DNA of 64,000 bases from Paenibacillus sp. UNC451MF (GTDB lineage: Bacteria; Bacillota; Bacilli; Paenibacillales; NBRC-103111). The translations under genes were made by a program, and so were the position numbers. The notes under the pieces are model-generated. The model did no database searches. It saw only the letters and a list, made by a program, of their open reading frames with translations, and was not told where the DNA came from. Positions 44,379 through 53,390 of this stretch are shown piece after piece (positions within the stretch are counted from its first letter, which is position 1; every line of letters begins with the position of its first letter). Location: the NCBI RefSeq assembly GCF_000686845.1, contig NZ_JMLS01000004.1, positions 1 through 64,000 on the forward strand, given 5' to 3'.

Positions 44379-46316
44379 ATGTTGAATCGCAAGACCGTAC
44401 TGATCGTATCCGTCATGGCATTATTTCTCTCTTCCGCCGGATCGGCTATGGCTGCTGCGGACAAAACGTCCAAGTACCGTGTCTATCAGGATGACCGTAT
44501 TATTCTGGAAACATCAGACTATAAGTCTGCGGAGAGCTATGCTAAACAATTTTCCAGCAGCCACGTAGAAGATATTTCTACACGCAAATGGTTGTGGAAC
44601 AACTATCCGCGCTATAAAGTATATCAAAATGGCTACAGCAGCTCCTCCTGGGAGTTTGCTACGTTAGATCAGGCCAAACGCGAAGCTGCGAACTGGACTC
44701 ATGCGAGTATTCGGGATCTTCAATCCGATGGCTGGGTATGGAATAATTATCCCAAATACCGCGTTTATCAGAGCGATGCAACCATGTCTTCGTGGGAATT
44801 TGCAACGTTGAACGAAGCTAAGGCTGAAGCTAGCAAGTGGGGAAATTCACATATTATTGATCTGACCACCCATCAGTGGGTTTGGGATAACCTTTCTGCT
44901 GCTTCTAAGGCTGAGCTGCGTGCTTCTGGCGACCGAATCTATCATGTCTATCAAGGAACAAATACGAGTGACGATTGGTCGTTTGCTTATTTGGAGGATG
45001 CCATTAATGAATCTCTCAAATGGTCCAACTCGACTGTAGTAAACAGTTCGAAGGGTAATCAAATCGTATTTTCCAATGTGAAGCCGTATAAGGTATATCA
45101 ATACAGCCAGTATTTGGACGCGTTTCTGAATGTAGAAGACGCGATCCGTTACGCTCAACAGTTCTCCCATACGAATATCGTAAACGACGATCCATCCAAC
45201 TCCGGCTCTAAACCTGTCATTTGGTCTAATTATCCTTACTATCAGGTTTATCAAAGCGACAGCTGGATTTCTGATTCTTCAAGTATTACAAATGCGCTCA
45301 GCTACGCGATGGGTTATAGCAATGCTTCCATCCGTTTGTTGGATGGCGGTACTACCATTTGGAGCAATTTTAATAAACTGCAATTCTGGGGTTGGAACGG
45401 CAGCTCCAGCAACGATACGATACGAAGTCAAGTCAATACTACATCCGGATTGGATGTTGTCTCACCAACTTACTTCACGCTGGCGGATGCCTCCGGCGGT
45501 TTAACAGACACTTCCAATAAAGATACGGTCACTTGGCTAAAAAGTCAGGGGTACTCTGTACAACCGCTTGTAAGCAACCAGTTTGATCCGACACTTACAA
45601 CCCAATTTTTATCCAGTGCGGACGCTCAGACCAAATTCATTAATGCACTCGTAACTAAAGCTGCTGCTCTTGGCGTAAACGGCCTTAACATCGATTTTGA
45701 GAGCTTGGCAGGCAAAGACCGGGCTGCATACACTGCATTTATTCAAAAATTAACAGATACCGCTCACCAAAAGGGACTGCTAATCTCCATCGACCTGCCG
45801 CGCGGCAGTGTGAAGTGGAATGCTCAGACTGCTTTTGACCATGAGAAGCTCGGAAATATTGTCGACTATATCATTACGATGACTTATGACCAGCATTGGA
45901 AAGGAAGCACGGAAGCCGGTTCTGTTGCCGGACTGCAATGGGTTGAAGAAGGCATACAAGAATTTCTCTCCTATGGCATCTCTCGTGATAAGCTCATCAT
46001 CGGCATTCCTTTCTATGTTCGTGAATGGCAAATCGACAGCTCAGGCAATCTCGTGAACAATCGGGCGCTGTTAATGAAGGATTTGCCTGCGTTAATGGCA
46101 AGTAAAAATGTGACTAAAACATGGGATGACAAGTTCAAACAATATCGTGTAGAGTATACTCAAGACGGAGATACTTACGTGTTCTGGTTGGAAAATGAAG
46201 ATACCGTCAAAGCTCGTCTCGAATTGGCCAAGAAATACAACCTTGCCGGCGTTGCCGCTTGGCGGTTGGGCTATGATACCTCGGATCTGTGGAAGACGAT
46301 GATTCAAGAAAAATAA
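44379..46316 (+). CDS. Secreted GH18-family protein with six N-terminal repeats
   Basis: A 645-residue protein with a signal peptide (VSVMALFLSSAGSAMAA). About residues 30-330 contain six repeats of roughly 45-55 residues, each opening with a variant of YRVYQ and closing near W-x-N. The GH18 catalytic barrel follows; the DxxDxE-type segment reads NGLNIDFESL, with Asp439 and the acid Glu441, and further barrel signatures are IITMTYDQHW and GIPFYVREW. Relatives include YaaH/YdhD-type spore cortex and germination enzymes and chitinases, so it may act on peptidoglycan or chitin. A bidirectional terminator follows. Confidence 0.9.
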   Translation: MLNRKTVLIVSVMALFLSSAGSAMAAADKTSKYRVYQDDRIILETSDYKSAESYAKQFSSSHVEDISTRKWLWNNYPRYKVYQNGYSSSSWEFATLDQAKREAANWTHASIRDLQSDGWVWNNYPKYRVYQSDATMSSWEFATLNEAKAEASKWGNSHIIDLTTHQWVWDNLSAASKAELRASGDRIYHVYQGTNTSDDWSFAYLEDAINESLKWSNSTVVNSSKGNQIVFSNVKPYKVYQYSQYLDAFLNVEDAIRYAQQFSHTNIVNDDPSNSGSKPVIWSNYPYYQVYQSDSWISDSSSITNALSYAMGYSNASIRLLDGGTTIWSNFNKLQFWGWNGSSSNDTIRSQVNTTSGLDVVSPTYFTLADASGGLTDTSNKDTVTWLKSQGYSVQPLVSNQFDPTLTTQFLSSADAQTKFINALVTKAAALGVNGLNIDFESLAGKDRAAYTAFIQKLTDTAHQKGLLISIDLPRGSVKWNAQTAFDHEKLGNIVDYIITMTYDQHWKGSTEAGSVAGLQWVEEGIQEFLSYGISRDKLIIGIPFYVREWQIDSSGNLVNNRALLMKDLPALMASKNVTKTWDDKFKQYRVEYTQDGDTYVFWLENEDTVKARLELAKKYNLAGVAAWRLGYDTSDLWKTMIQEK

Positions 46317-46326
46317 TTGTATATAC

Positions 46327-46384
46327 AAAAAAAAGCTCCAAACGATGCGACGACCTTTCTTCGCTCTTCGTTTGGGGCTTTTTC
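46327..46384. terminator. Bidirectional intrinsic terminator between the GH18 gene and cbiO
   Basis: AAAAGCTCCAAACGA near 46331-46345 pairs with TCGTTTGGGGCTTTTT near 46367-46383. A and T runs flank it on both sides. Confidence 0.85.
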
Positions 46385-46436
46385 TATCTGTGCTGACTAG
46401 GTTAGTTAGCACGAAACCTTTTCTTGGAATTATAAA

Positions 46437-47288
46437 TTAATTAGTGAACAATAGTGAACGGTTTGTTTCCAAAAATCGTTTAAAGCCTGTCACATCGCGA
46501 GGAGCATCCTTCCCCTGCCGTACGAACTCAGGTATTGCGTTCCATAATTCAAGCAGCATTGGCTGCTCCAGGCCTAGCGATTTCAGTTCCTCTTCTCGAC
46601 TAAATACTTCATAAGGGGTGCCTTCCCTTACACATCGTCCCTTATCCATAACGAGAATCCAATCGGCCCATGCGTAAGCCAAATTCATATCGTGTGTGGC
46701 CATAACAACCGTGATGCCTTGTTGGTGGATGCGATCTAGCTCCTCGATCAGCTGTTGCTCCGATTGTCTGTCCAAATAAGCTGTTGGCTCGTCCAGAAGC
46801 AGCAGCTTCGGCTCCAGCACTAACACCCCCGCTAGAGCAACCCGTTTCTTTTGCCCCAGACTAAGGTGGTGGATTGGCGTTTCTGCCAAATGCTGAATAC
46901 CCATTGAAGTTAGCACATGCTCCGCCCGCTTGTTAATTTCCTGCTCAGAGACGCCGGCATTACGCAGCCCGTAAGAAATGTCTTCTAAAGGAGTGTTTAA
47001 AATAATCTGCTGTTCAGGGTCCTGGAAAACAAGCCCTACTTGCTGCCTAAGCTGCTTCAAGGCGTTACGGTCATATTGGAGCGGTGAGCCCTTCCAAGCA
47101 AGATGACCTTTCGTCGGACGATGAATGCCGATCGCTTGCAAAAAAAAGGTCGATTTCCCTGAGCCGTTATGACCGCAAATTGCCGTCTTGGTGCCTTCAG
47201 GTATTTTCAAATTCAGGTCATGAAGCGCTTGTACTTTCGTCCCAGGGTAGCTGTAGCTTAGCTCTCGCGCTTCCATAATTGGGTTCAT
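46437..47288 (-). CDS. cbiO: Cobalt ECF transporter ATPase CbiO
   Basis: A 283-residue ATPase. Walker A is GHNGSGKST, the signature is HHLSLGQKKRVALAG, Walker B is LLLLDEPTAYLD and the H-loop is VVMATHDMNLAYAWAD. It powers uptake of cobalt for cobalamin synthesis. The ATG at 47288 is chosen for its GAGGG site and overlaps the cbiQ stop by 4 bases. It is the last gene of cbiMNQO. Confidence 0.93.
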   Translation of the reverse strand: MNPIMEARELSYSYPGTKVQALHDLNLKIPEGTKTAICGHNGSGKSTFFLQAIGIHRPTKGHLAWKGSPLQYDRNALKQLRQQVGLVFQDPEQQIILNTPLEDISYGLRNAGVSEQEINKRAEHVLTSMGIQHLAETPIHHLSLGQKKRVALAGVLVLEPKLLLLDEPTAYLDRQSEQQLIEELDRIHQQGITVVMATHDMNLAYAWADWILVMDKGRCVREGTPYEVFSREEELKSLGLEQPMLLELWNAIPEFVRQGKDAPRDVTGFKRFLETNRSLLFTN

Positions 47289-48088
47289 CCCATATCCCTC
47301 CATCTCAACCAGCATTCCAGTGCTATTAACATAACAACCCCAATACAGCTCTCCCATATATAACGTCTTGGTACATGCTTACTTTGGTATGGGGCCATTT
47401 GAATATCTTCAGTAAAGCCTCTCGATACCATTCCATTCGCCAAGCCTTGATATCTCTGCATGGTTTTGGCAAACATCCGAACAATGAGTATGGCCGTATC
47501 CTTCAGCCTGCCTTTGAATCCTTGCTGTCCTCCTCTAGCCCGCTGGGACATATACATGTCATGTGCCGTATCCAAGAGAAGGAACAAGAAACGGTATGTA
47601 ATCAGCATGATTTCCAATACCAATGAGGGCATGCGCAGTTTCTTCATAACTTGGAACAGTTCCGACATGGGGGTCGTGAGAATTAGTAATAACGATGCAG
47701 ACAGGCATGCGATGATTCTGCAGAACAACTTGACCGCCAACTGCAATCCCGTTGGATTCAAATATAACGTCCAATGAGAATAGGAGATCAGAACTAACCC
47801 GTGACCGATGTTCTGCTCCGACTCCAACGAATGAATCTCTAACAAAATGGCCGGTAAGCTTGTCACAAATAATAACAATGAGCTGCAAAGAAGTAAGAAA
47901 TACAAAGTAAGAGGAACCTTCGCATAAGCAGCGATCCAGATAGATATCCAAACAAATAAGAGAAGCTGAACGATCGGGTGTGACATATAGGATAATAGGA
48001 TCAATAGAGCAGCGAAACCGCTCTTCCACATGGGAGAAACGGCCCGCAGCTCATTGCTATAAGAAATAACGTCGATCTGTCTAATCAT
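47285..48088 (-). CDS. cbiQ: Cobalt ECF transporter transmembrane protein CbiQ
   Basis: A 267-residue membrane protein with about five segments and the two Ala-Arg-Gly coupling motifs of ECF T-subunits (SQRARGGQQGFKGRL; GMVSRGFTEDI). It links the ATPase to the CbiM substrate subunit. The start [15 protein letters not shown] is the family's and overlaps cbiN by 8 bases. Confidence 0.92.
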   Translation of the reverse strand: MIRQIDVISYSNELRAVSPMWKSGFAALLILLSYMSHPIVQLLLFVWISIWIAAYAKVPLTLYFLLLCSSLLLFVTSLPAILLEIHSLESEQNIGHGLVLISYSHWTLYLNPTGLQLAVKLFCRIIACLSASLLLILTTPMSELFQVMKKLRMPSLVLEIMLITYRFLFLLLDTAHDMYMSQRARGGQQGFKGRLKDTAILIVRMFAKTMQRYQGLANGMVSRGFTEDIQMAPYQSKHVPRRYIWESCIGVVMLIALECWLRWRDMG

Positions 48089-48365
48089 TGGAACGTTTGG
48101 TTGCTCTTCCTTTAAATAAGCCGATCGTATATCCGATAAACCCGGCTCCCAAGGCGGCCTGTAGAGCAAATAGCATACTCTCCGTTTCAGGCGGTGGCTC
48201 GATCAATGAGGAGAACCACGGTTCATAGGATGGATGAAGCGTTTTGATCATTTCCTCTGCCGCATCGTCCGCCCCGCCGAAATCACCTTTTACAAATAAA
48301 AGAGGCAGCGCAGCCATTAAGACTACGGCAGCTAGAATTAGCATATTTTTCGAGTTGGTTTTCAT
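48081..48365 (-). CDS. cbiN: Cobalt transport accessory protein CbiN
   Basis: A 94-residue protein with two membrane segments around an extracellular loop. It has the family blocks [10 protein letters not shown] and [20 protein letters not shown]. CbiN helps load cobalt into CbiM. It overlaps cbiM upstream by 4 bases and cbiQ downstream. Confidence 0.93.
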   Translation of the reverse strand: MKTNSKNMLILAAVVLMAALPLLFVKGDFGGADDAAEEMIKTLHPSYEPWFSSLIEPPPETESMLFALQAALGAGFIGYTIGLFKGRATKRSND

Positions 48366-49129
48366 GATTCGCGTGCTCCTTTCATTTTACGTTGAAGAAG
48401 GGACAATTCATTAGAGCTATAAGCTTGCAGCCAGTTCCAGATCAATACGGTGAGAAGACCTTCACTGATGGCTAACGGGATTTGCGTGATAGCGAAAATG
48501 CCGCCAAATTTGAGGAAGGATGCCGCAATACCGCCCTGTTCAGCTGGAAAAGCCAGTGCTAATTGTATCGAAGTGACGACATAGGTAGATAAATCCGCCA
48601 TTGCTGCTGCCGTGAAGATAGCCCACTTTTGCTTACCTGTTGCTTGCATCATCCATCTATAAACAAAATAACCTACGATAGGTCCAGCTACTGCCATGGA
48701 GAATGCGTTAGCTCCCAATGTAGTAAGCCCGCCGTGAGCGAGCAGCAATGCTTGAAACAACAATACAATAGAACCTAACACACTCATGGGCAGTGGGCCG
48801 AACATAACCGCCCCTAACCCTGTTCCTGTCGGATGAGAGCTGCTGCCTGTTACCGAAGGAATTTTAAGTGCGGATAATACAAATGTAAAGGCTCCTGCCA
48901 AGCCCAACATAATTTTAAGTTCGGGTGTTTCCTTTGTAATTTTGATTAAAGCCCGCAGACCGAGAATAAAAAAAGGAACAAACAATACCCACCAGAAGAC
49001 AGCCCAGCCTAGTGGCAGGAAGCCCTCCATAATATGCATGGCATACGCCGATTGTGGATCATTAACTAGTAAATACAGTGTAAATCCTAAGACTAGAAGC
49101 AACGTACTGCCCCATTTTCTCTTACTCAT
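48362..49129 (-). CDS. cbiM: Cobalt ECF transporter substrate-binding subunit CbiM
   Basis: A 255-residue membrane protein. After a signal peptide ending in AYA comes MHIMEGFLP; the exposed Met-His N-terminus forms the metal site in the family. [22 protein letters not shown] is a further CbiM signature. It starts at 49129 with GGAGG upstream; the earlier ATG at 49138 has no site. The cobalamin riboswitch and terminator at 49163-49450 precede it. Confidence 0.95.
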   Translation of the reverse strand: MSKRKWGSTLLLVLGFTLYLLVNDPQSAYAMHIMEGFLPLGWAVFWWVLFVPFFILGLRALIKITKETPELKIMLGLAGAFTFVLSALKIPSVTGSSSHPTGTGLGAVMFGPLPMSVLGSIVLLFQALLLAHGGLTTLGANAFSMAVAGPIVGYFVYRWMMQATGKQKWAIFTAAAMADLSTYVVTSIQLALAFPAEQGGIAASFLKFGGIFAITQIPLAISEGLLTVLIWNWLQAYSSNELSLLQRKMKGARES

Positions 49130-49162
49130 CCGATACATCCTCCAATATCATTTTTTTGAAAC

Positions 49163-49188
49163 AAAAAAACCTATCCTGCTGGATAGGT
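49163..49188 (-). terminator. cbiM leader: Attenuator terminator in the cbiM leader
   Basis: A perfect 7-base-pair stem CCTATCC / GGATAGG followed on the minus strand by TTTTTTT. It lies between the cobalamin riboswitch and the cbiM start, as expected for a riboswitch that stops transcription when cobalamin is bound. Confidence 0.88.
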
Positions 49189-49279
49189 CTCGGGTACGCA
49201 GTTAAAAACGACAACAACTCAAATAATTGTCGATTCATTCTTCGTACACCTCTCCTTTCCGCGAAGGGATTTGGGTGCA

Positions 49280-49450
49280 TACAAATTAGGTAGGTCTCCT
49301 GGCTCACGGATCGACGCGTCTTTCGCCTTCCCCGGTCGTTAAACCGAGTGGCATTTTGAAAGAAACTCCCCGTATACAGTGGCGGGACCGCTCGGGATTT
49401 GCACCCGATTCCCTGTTACCCTTTGTCTTCACAAAGGCACCTAATTGATA
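49280..49450 (-). promoter_or_regulatory. Cobalamin riboswitch upstream of cbiMNQO
   Basis: Read on the minus strand, the segment begins with P1 ACCTAATT-type pairing (49446-49439 with 49291-49284). It contains the B12-box region around AGGGAATCGGGTGCAAATCC, then GAGCGGTCCCGCCACTGT, both diagnostic of the AdoCbl class. The transporter downstream brings in cobalt, so repression by cobalamin fits its role. Confidence 0.93.
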
Positions 49451-49521
49451 TTCATGATCCAATTATATTAGTACAACTATTAATCATTCGTTAAAGAAAT
49501 CAAATCTCCTTCTTGAACTGC

Positions 49522-49563
49522 AAAAAAACCTCCTTGATCGAAAATGACTCTCCATCAAGAAGG
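49522..49563 (-). terminator. Intrinsic terminator after the YyaL-type gene
   Basis: CCTTCTTGAT / ATCAAGGAGG-type stem with a 15-base loop and TTTTTTTG on the minus strand, about 10 bases past the stop codon. Confidence 0.82.
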
Positions 49564-49572
49564 CTATTCTTA

Positions 49573-51651
49573 TTAAGGAAGCAGCGCTTCCTTGAATTCA
49601 TCCAAATCCGTTGTCGGTGAATAACAAGCAAAGTTCTCACAAACATACGCTGTCGGCCTTCCGCCTATGGCCTGCTTGTCCTGAACTAAAGGCAGGAATT
49701 CACGAATCTTCTCTCCCTCTTCCCCTGATGGAACCAGGAATACTAAGGTATGCGGTCTGAAGCCTTCACGTGCCGCGGCAATCATCTCTGCTGTTGTATT
49801 GGATTGCGGATCACCAGCAATGACGATCTCGCTTGAAGGGCTGTAAGCATAATCCAAAGCAATCAGGAACATCGAATGACCTGTCGGATAGCGCTCAATA
49901 GAGCCTGCAAAGACTTGTAATTGCCTCTCGGCAATCTGCGATAACCTCGCATTATAGGTCAGCTTGGATAGCTTCAGGAAGTTCATCGCCGCTACGGCGT
50001 TCCCGGAAGGAAGTGCTCCGTCATAAATCTCTTTGTTCCGCGAGAACAACTGCTCGCTGTCGCTGCCATAAAAGAATAATCCTCCATGCTCCTCATCCCA
50101 GAACAATTCAATCATTTGTTCGTTCAGTTCAACAGCCAGCTTCAAAAACTCCAGTTCAAAGGATGCCTCATACAGCTCGATAAGTCCCCATACCATGAAA
50201 GCATAGTCATCCAAATAAGCAGCGAACGCAGACTCACCATCCCGATACCTTGCAAGCAGCCTTCCATCCCGTCGGCGTAGCTTGGAGATGATAAACCGTG
50301 CCGCTCGAGCCGCCGCCTCCAAATATTGTGGACGTTCCAGTACCTTATAGCCTTTAGCCATAGCCATGATCATAAGTCCGTTCCAGGAGGTTAACACTTT
50401 GTCATCCTTACCCGGATGGACACGCTGTTCGCGATAGGTAAACAACGTTTGGCGGCATCTTTCGATGGTTTGAGTCAATTCATCAAGGCTCAGCCCCTTG
50501 AGTCGCGCGTACTTCTCCATATCATGCAGGATTAAGTTTGGGATGCTGTGAGCTTCAAAATTTCCTTCCTCTGTAATATCGTACAGATCGCAATAAAGCT
50601 CACCTTCCTCATCACCTAACACTTTCAATATTTCTTCCGGCTTCCAGACGTAAAACTTCCCTTCTTGTCCTTCCGAATCCGCATCCTCAGCTGAATAGAA
50701 GCCCCCTTCAGGGTCTGTCATATCGCGAAGCACATAAGTGAAGATCTCCTCCGCAGTGCGGGAATACTTCGTTTTCCCAGTTAACTGGAATGCTTCCAAA
50801 TAAGTCCATGCGAGAAGCGCATTATCATATAGCATTTTCTCAAAATGCGGTACCAACCACTTCTCATCAACAGAATATCTGGCAAACCCGAAGCCTATGT
50901 GATCGTACACCCCACCTTGCTGCATTGCGTCAAGCGTTTTCACTACCATTTGCAGGGCAGACTCCTTGCCGGTTCGATGGTAATATCGCATTAAAAACGA
51001 GAGGTTATGTGAGGTTGGAAACTTAGGAGCATCACCAAATCCGCCGAACGACGGGTCAAAGACTTCCTCAAACTGAGCACAAGCTTGGTTGAGTGTCTGC
51101 TCCGAAACCTCACCCTTCAAGTTCGAGAGCATTCGCTGTTCCACATCCGACACGATTTGATCGCTGGTCTCAACCACCCGCTCCCGATCTTCCTTCCACT
51201 TGCCCGCCAGCTGCGGCAAAATGTTCATCAGCCCGTGACGTCCGTAACGACGGTTTTTCGGATAATAGGTCCCTGCGAAAAACGGCTTCTTATCCGGAGT
51301 CATAATGATCGTAAGCGGCCACCCGCCTTGCCCTGTCATTGCTTGACAGACGGTCATGTACAGATGATCCACATCGGGCCTTTCTTCACGATCTACTTTA
51401 ATCGATATGTAATGTTCATTTAATATAGCGGCGACTTCCTCGTCCTCGAACGATTCGTGTGCCATGACGTGGCACCAATGGCAAGTGCTATAGCCAATAG
51501 ATAGGAAGATGGGCTTGTCTTCACGTTTAGCTTTCTCAAATGCTTCTTCACCCCACGAAAACCAATCTATCGGGTTATACGCATGTTGTAGTAAGTATGG
51601 CGATTTTTCATTTATCAAACGGTTAGGCTTTTGCCCCTCTTTTATCTCCAT
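49573..51651 (-). CDS. Thioredoxin-domain protein of the YyaL/DUF255 family
   Basis: A 692-residue protein. The first 160 residues are a thioredoxin-like DUF255 domain with the C-H-W-C pair in [16 protein letters not shown]. The rest is an alpha/alpha barrel of the six-hairpin type ([44 protein letters not shown]), the fold of some glycosidases and epimerases. The family is widespread (Bacillus YyaL, human SPATA20), and its activity is not settled. The N-terminus [20 protein letters not shown] is typical. It stands alone. Confidence 0.9.
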   Translation of the reverse strand: MEIKEGQKPNRLINEKSPYLLQHAYNPIDWFSWGEEAFEKAKREDKPIFLSIGYSTCHWCHVMAHESFEDEEVAAILNEHYISIKVDREERPDVDHLYMTVCQAMTGQGGWPLTIIMTPDKKPFFAGTYYPKNRRYGRHGLMNILPQLAGKWKEDRERVVETSDQIVSDVEQRMLSNLKGEVSEQTLNQACAQFEEVFDPSFGGFGDAPKFPTSHNLSFLMRYYHRTGKESALQMVVKTLDAMQQGGVYDHIGFGFARYSVDEKWLVPHFEKMLYDNALLAWTYLEAFQLTGKTKYSRTAEEIFTYVLRDMTDPEGGFYSAEDADSEGQEGKFYVWKPEEILKVLGDEEGELYCDLYDITEEGNFEAHSIPNLILHDMEKYARLKGLSLDELTQTIERCRQTLFTYREQRVHPGKDDKVLTSWNGLMIMAMAKGYKVLERPQYLEAAARAARFIISKLRRRDGRLLARYRDGESAFAAYLDDYAFMVWGLIELYEASFELEFLKLAVELNEQMIELFWDEEHGGLFFYGSDSEQLFSRNKEIYDGALPSGNAVAAMNFLKLSKLTYNARLSQIAERQLQVFAGSIERYPTGHSMFLIALDYAYSPSSEIVIAGDPQSNTTAEMIAAAREGFRPHTLVFLVPSGEEGEKIREFLPLVQDKQAIGGRPTAYVCENFACYSPTTDLDEFKEALLP

Positions 51652-51830
51652 ATTTATTTACCTCTCCTATAATCAATTGGTTTATGTTAATATTACGCAT
51701 TTTGACAGAAAAAAGACACTAAACAAAATGTTAGCGTCGCTTATCGTTATTCGATTCTTCGTTTCTTTATTGCTTAATTGCTAATGTACTATTTTTCTGA
51801 TAAATTAATTTTAGGAATTGGAATTTTTTA

Positions 51831-51898
51831 GTATGTGTTACTGGCGTAAACGTGGAGTACCACGAGGGAGCACATATTTCATAAAGCCGTACGCCTGG
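51831..51898 (+). promoter_or_regulatory. ZTP (pfl-motif) riboswitch
   Basis: P1 pairs TATGTG (near 51832-51837) with CACATA (near 51871-51876). A P2 hairpin CGTGG-agta-CCACG lies at 51851-51864. GGGAGC follows, and the 3' subdomain ends ACGCCTGGGCA (51891-51901). TGGCGT near 51842-51847 can form a pseudoknot with ACGCC near 51891. This order is that of the pfl/ZTP class, which senses ZMP/ZTP, purine intermediates that build up when folate is short. Confidence 0.85.
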
Positions 51899-51899
51899 G

Positions 51900-51933
51900 C
51901 AAAGTATTTGGTCAAAGACCGAATACTTTTTTT
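51900..51933 (+). terminator. Terminator of the ZTP riboswitch expression platform
   Basis: AAAGTATTTGGTC / GACCGAATACTTT with a 3-base AAA loop, followed by TTTTTTT. It starts at the end of the conserved CTGGGCA segment, so ligand binding can compete with it. It precedes the ribosome binding site of the DJ-1/PfpI gene. Confidence 0.88.
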
Positions 51934-51955
51934 ATTATTCAAAGGAGATGAACCT

Positions 51956-52567
51956 ATGGAACAGGCACGGCAGGCAAGAAATGTAGCGATACTGATATAT
52001 GAAAATGTTGAAGTATTGGATTTTACTGGTCCATTTGAAGTCTTCACTGTAGGGAGTAACAGAGGGAAGGACTTCAAAGTTTATACTGTGGCTGAGCAAG
52101 AGTATCCCGTTATCGCATTGGGGAACTTGAGTATAAACCCAAGGTATACAATTCATAACTGCCCTCCGCCTGATATTTTGATCATACCTGGTGGTTGGGG
52201 TTCGAGAAAAGAAATGAATAATGAGACACTAACAAACTGGATCAGTAAAATTTCAAAAGATGTGGAACTTGTCTTATCTGTTTGTACCGGAGCACTAATA
52301 TTAGCGAAATCAAACCTTATAGAGGGTCTGAAACTTACAACAAATCGATTAGCTATTAATGAGTTGAGGGAAATAACGCCGCAATCATCTACTATACTGG
52401 AAGATATTCGATATGTTGATAACGGAAAATTCATTTTCTCCGCTGGTGTTTCCGCAGGAATTGATATGTCTCTGTACGTTCTTGGTAAGCTGTTTGGAGC
52501 AGAAAGAGCTTCAGAAACAGCAACGTTGATGGAATATGATTTCAACATTAAATTACAATCGGAATAA
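51956..52567 (+). CDS. DJ-1/PfpI-family protein under ZTP riboswitch control
   Basis: A 203-residue protein of the DJ-1/PfpI class I glutamine amidotransferase-like fold. It opens RNVAILIYENVEVLDFTGPFEVF, has the IIPGGWGSR turn and the nucleophile-elbow cysteine in VLSVCTGALILAKS, and ends with SAGVSAGIDMSLYVLGKLFG. It is closest in style to the isonitrile hydratase/AraC N-terminal group. The ATG at 51956 has AAAGGAG upstream; the frame extends back through the riboswitch to 51818. Substrate unknown; the riboswitch suggests a link to purine or one-carbon metabolism. Confidence 0.85.
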   Translation: MEQARQARNVAILIYENVEVLDFTGPFEVFTVGSNRGKDFKVYTVAEQEYPVIALGNLSINPRYTIHNCPPPDILIIPGGWGSRKEMNNETLTNWISKISKDVELVLSVCTGALILAKSNLIEGLKLTTNRLAINELREITPQSSTILEDIRYVDNGKFIFSAGVSAGIDMSLYVLGKLFGAERASETATLMEYDFNIKLQSE

Positions 52568-52574
52568 TAAATTG

Positions 52575-52776
52575 GGGTATTAAACTAATCAATACCATTT
52601 GTAATAAGATACAATCACTTGGAGGAAGCAAAACTATTCTATACACATTGGGACATACGGGAAATGATGATACTTTGCGGTTTTACAGTAATATTGGATT
52701 TAATGAAGTGAATTACGAAAAAGATTTCTTCAGATCCGACTACCATAGAGTTACATTTATTAAGGATTTAACTTGA
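52575..52776 (+). pseudogene. C-terminal remnant of a GNAT acetyltransferase
   Basis: In the frame ending at the TGA of 52774-52776 the sequence reads KTILYTLGHTGNDDTLRFYS, then NIGFNEVNYEKDFFRSDYHR, with the R-F-Y-x-N-x-G-F signature of the GNAT C-terminus. No matching N-terminal half or start codon is found; the frame simply runs out of the DJ-1 gene. It is probably a decayed neighbour. Confidence 0.6.
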
Positions 52777-52865
52777 TGCCTTCTTATTGCCTGAAGGGTA
52801 TCACCTCTTTGGTTTTTGGAATCTTTTTCTGATCGATATTTCTTGTTTTGCATACCCCGATAAAA

Positions 52866-52904
52866 AGAATAAACCTATTGCTATGAAAGCAACAGGTTTA
52901 TTCT
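52866..52904. terminator. Bidirectional intrinsic terminator
   Basis: AGAATAAACCTATTGCT pairs with AGCAACAGGTTTATTCT around a 5-base loop. It lies between the DJ-1 region on the plus strand and the GIY-YIG-like gene on the minus strand. Confidence 0.8.
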
Positions 52905-52990
52905 AATCCAATGAGTGCTTATACTCCGAAAAAATCGACAAGATGTAAACAATTGTATCAATTCCTGGCTTTACAGCCCCGGTCTAACAA

Positions 52991-53350
52991 TTATCTCATT
53001 GTCGGCTTATTATATCCCTTATCTCCATAAGGCTGCAATTTCTCCAGCCACCGCTTTTCCAATTGCTTAACCTCCCAGCGAACGTCGGCAACTCCGTCAG
53101 TTTCCTTCTCCTCTAGAACCTCATAGGTGAAATTCTCAGCTCCAAATTCCTTCCAGTCCTTTTGAAGCTGAGAATTTACAAACCTGCCCATATCCAGTTG
53201 GGCCTGTAGGGTCAACCATTTGTTTTTAAGATTGGGATAACTATCTACGTAAATTTTACCGTTAGCCTTGTTCACTATTTGTATTGCACCCATGTAGGTC
53301 TTAATCTGCTTGTATTCCTCTTGAAGCTCCTTACGCTTGTTTTTGTCCAT
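52991..53350 (-). CDS. GIY-YIG-like nuclease family protein
   Basis: A 119-residue protein with MGAIQIVNKANGKIYVDSYP near residue 20 (a GIY-YIG-like strand pair in degenerate form), MGRFVNSQLQKDWKEFGAENFTYEVLEE, and a final EVKQLEKRWLEKLQPYGDKG helix. Such single-domain proteins are often annotated GIY-YIG nuclease family in Bacillales. The usual catalytic tyrosines are replaced (GAIQI for GIY, IYVDSY for YIG), so nuclease activity is uncertain. It follows the VWA gene by 40 bases in the same direction and may be the last gene of that cassette. Confidence 0.65.
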   Translation of the reverse strand: MDKNKRKELQEEYKQIKTYMGAIQIVNKANGKIYVDSYPNLKNKWLTLQAQLDMGRFVNSQLQKDWKEFGAENFTYEVLEEKETDGVADVRWEVKQLEKRWLEKLQPYGDKGYNKPTMR

Positions 53351-53390
53351 GGTTTCCTCTCCTTTCGCGTCTATTAAATGACTACAAAAC

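Noticed and set aside
49122-49307. A 61-residue frame in the cbiM leader
   Set aside because: It covers the riboswitch expression platform and terminator; no ribosome binding site and no family resemblance.
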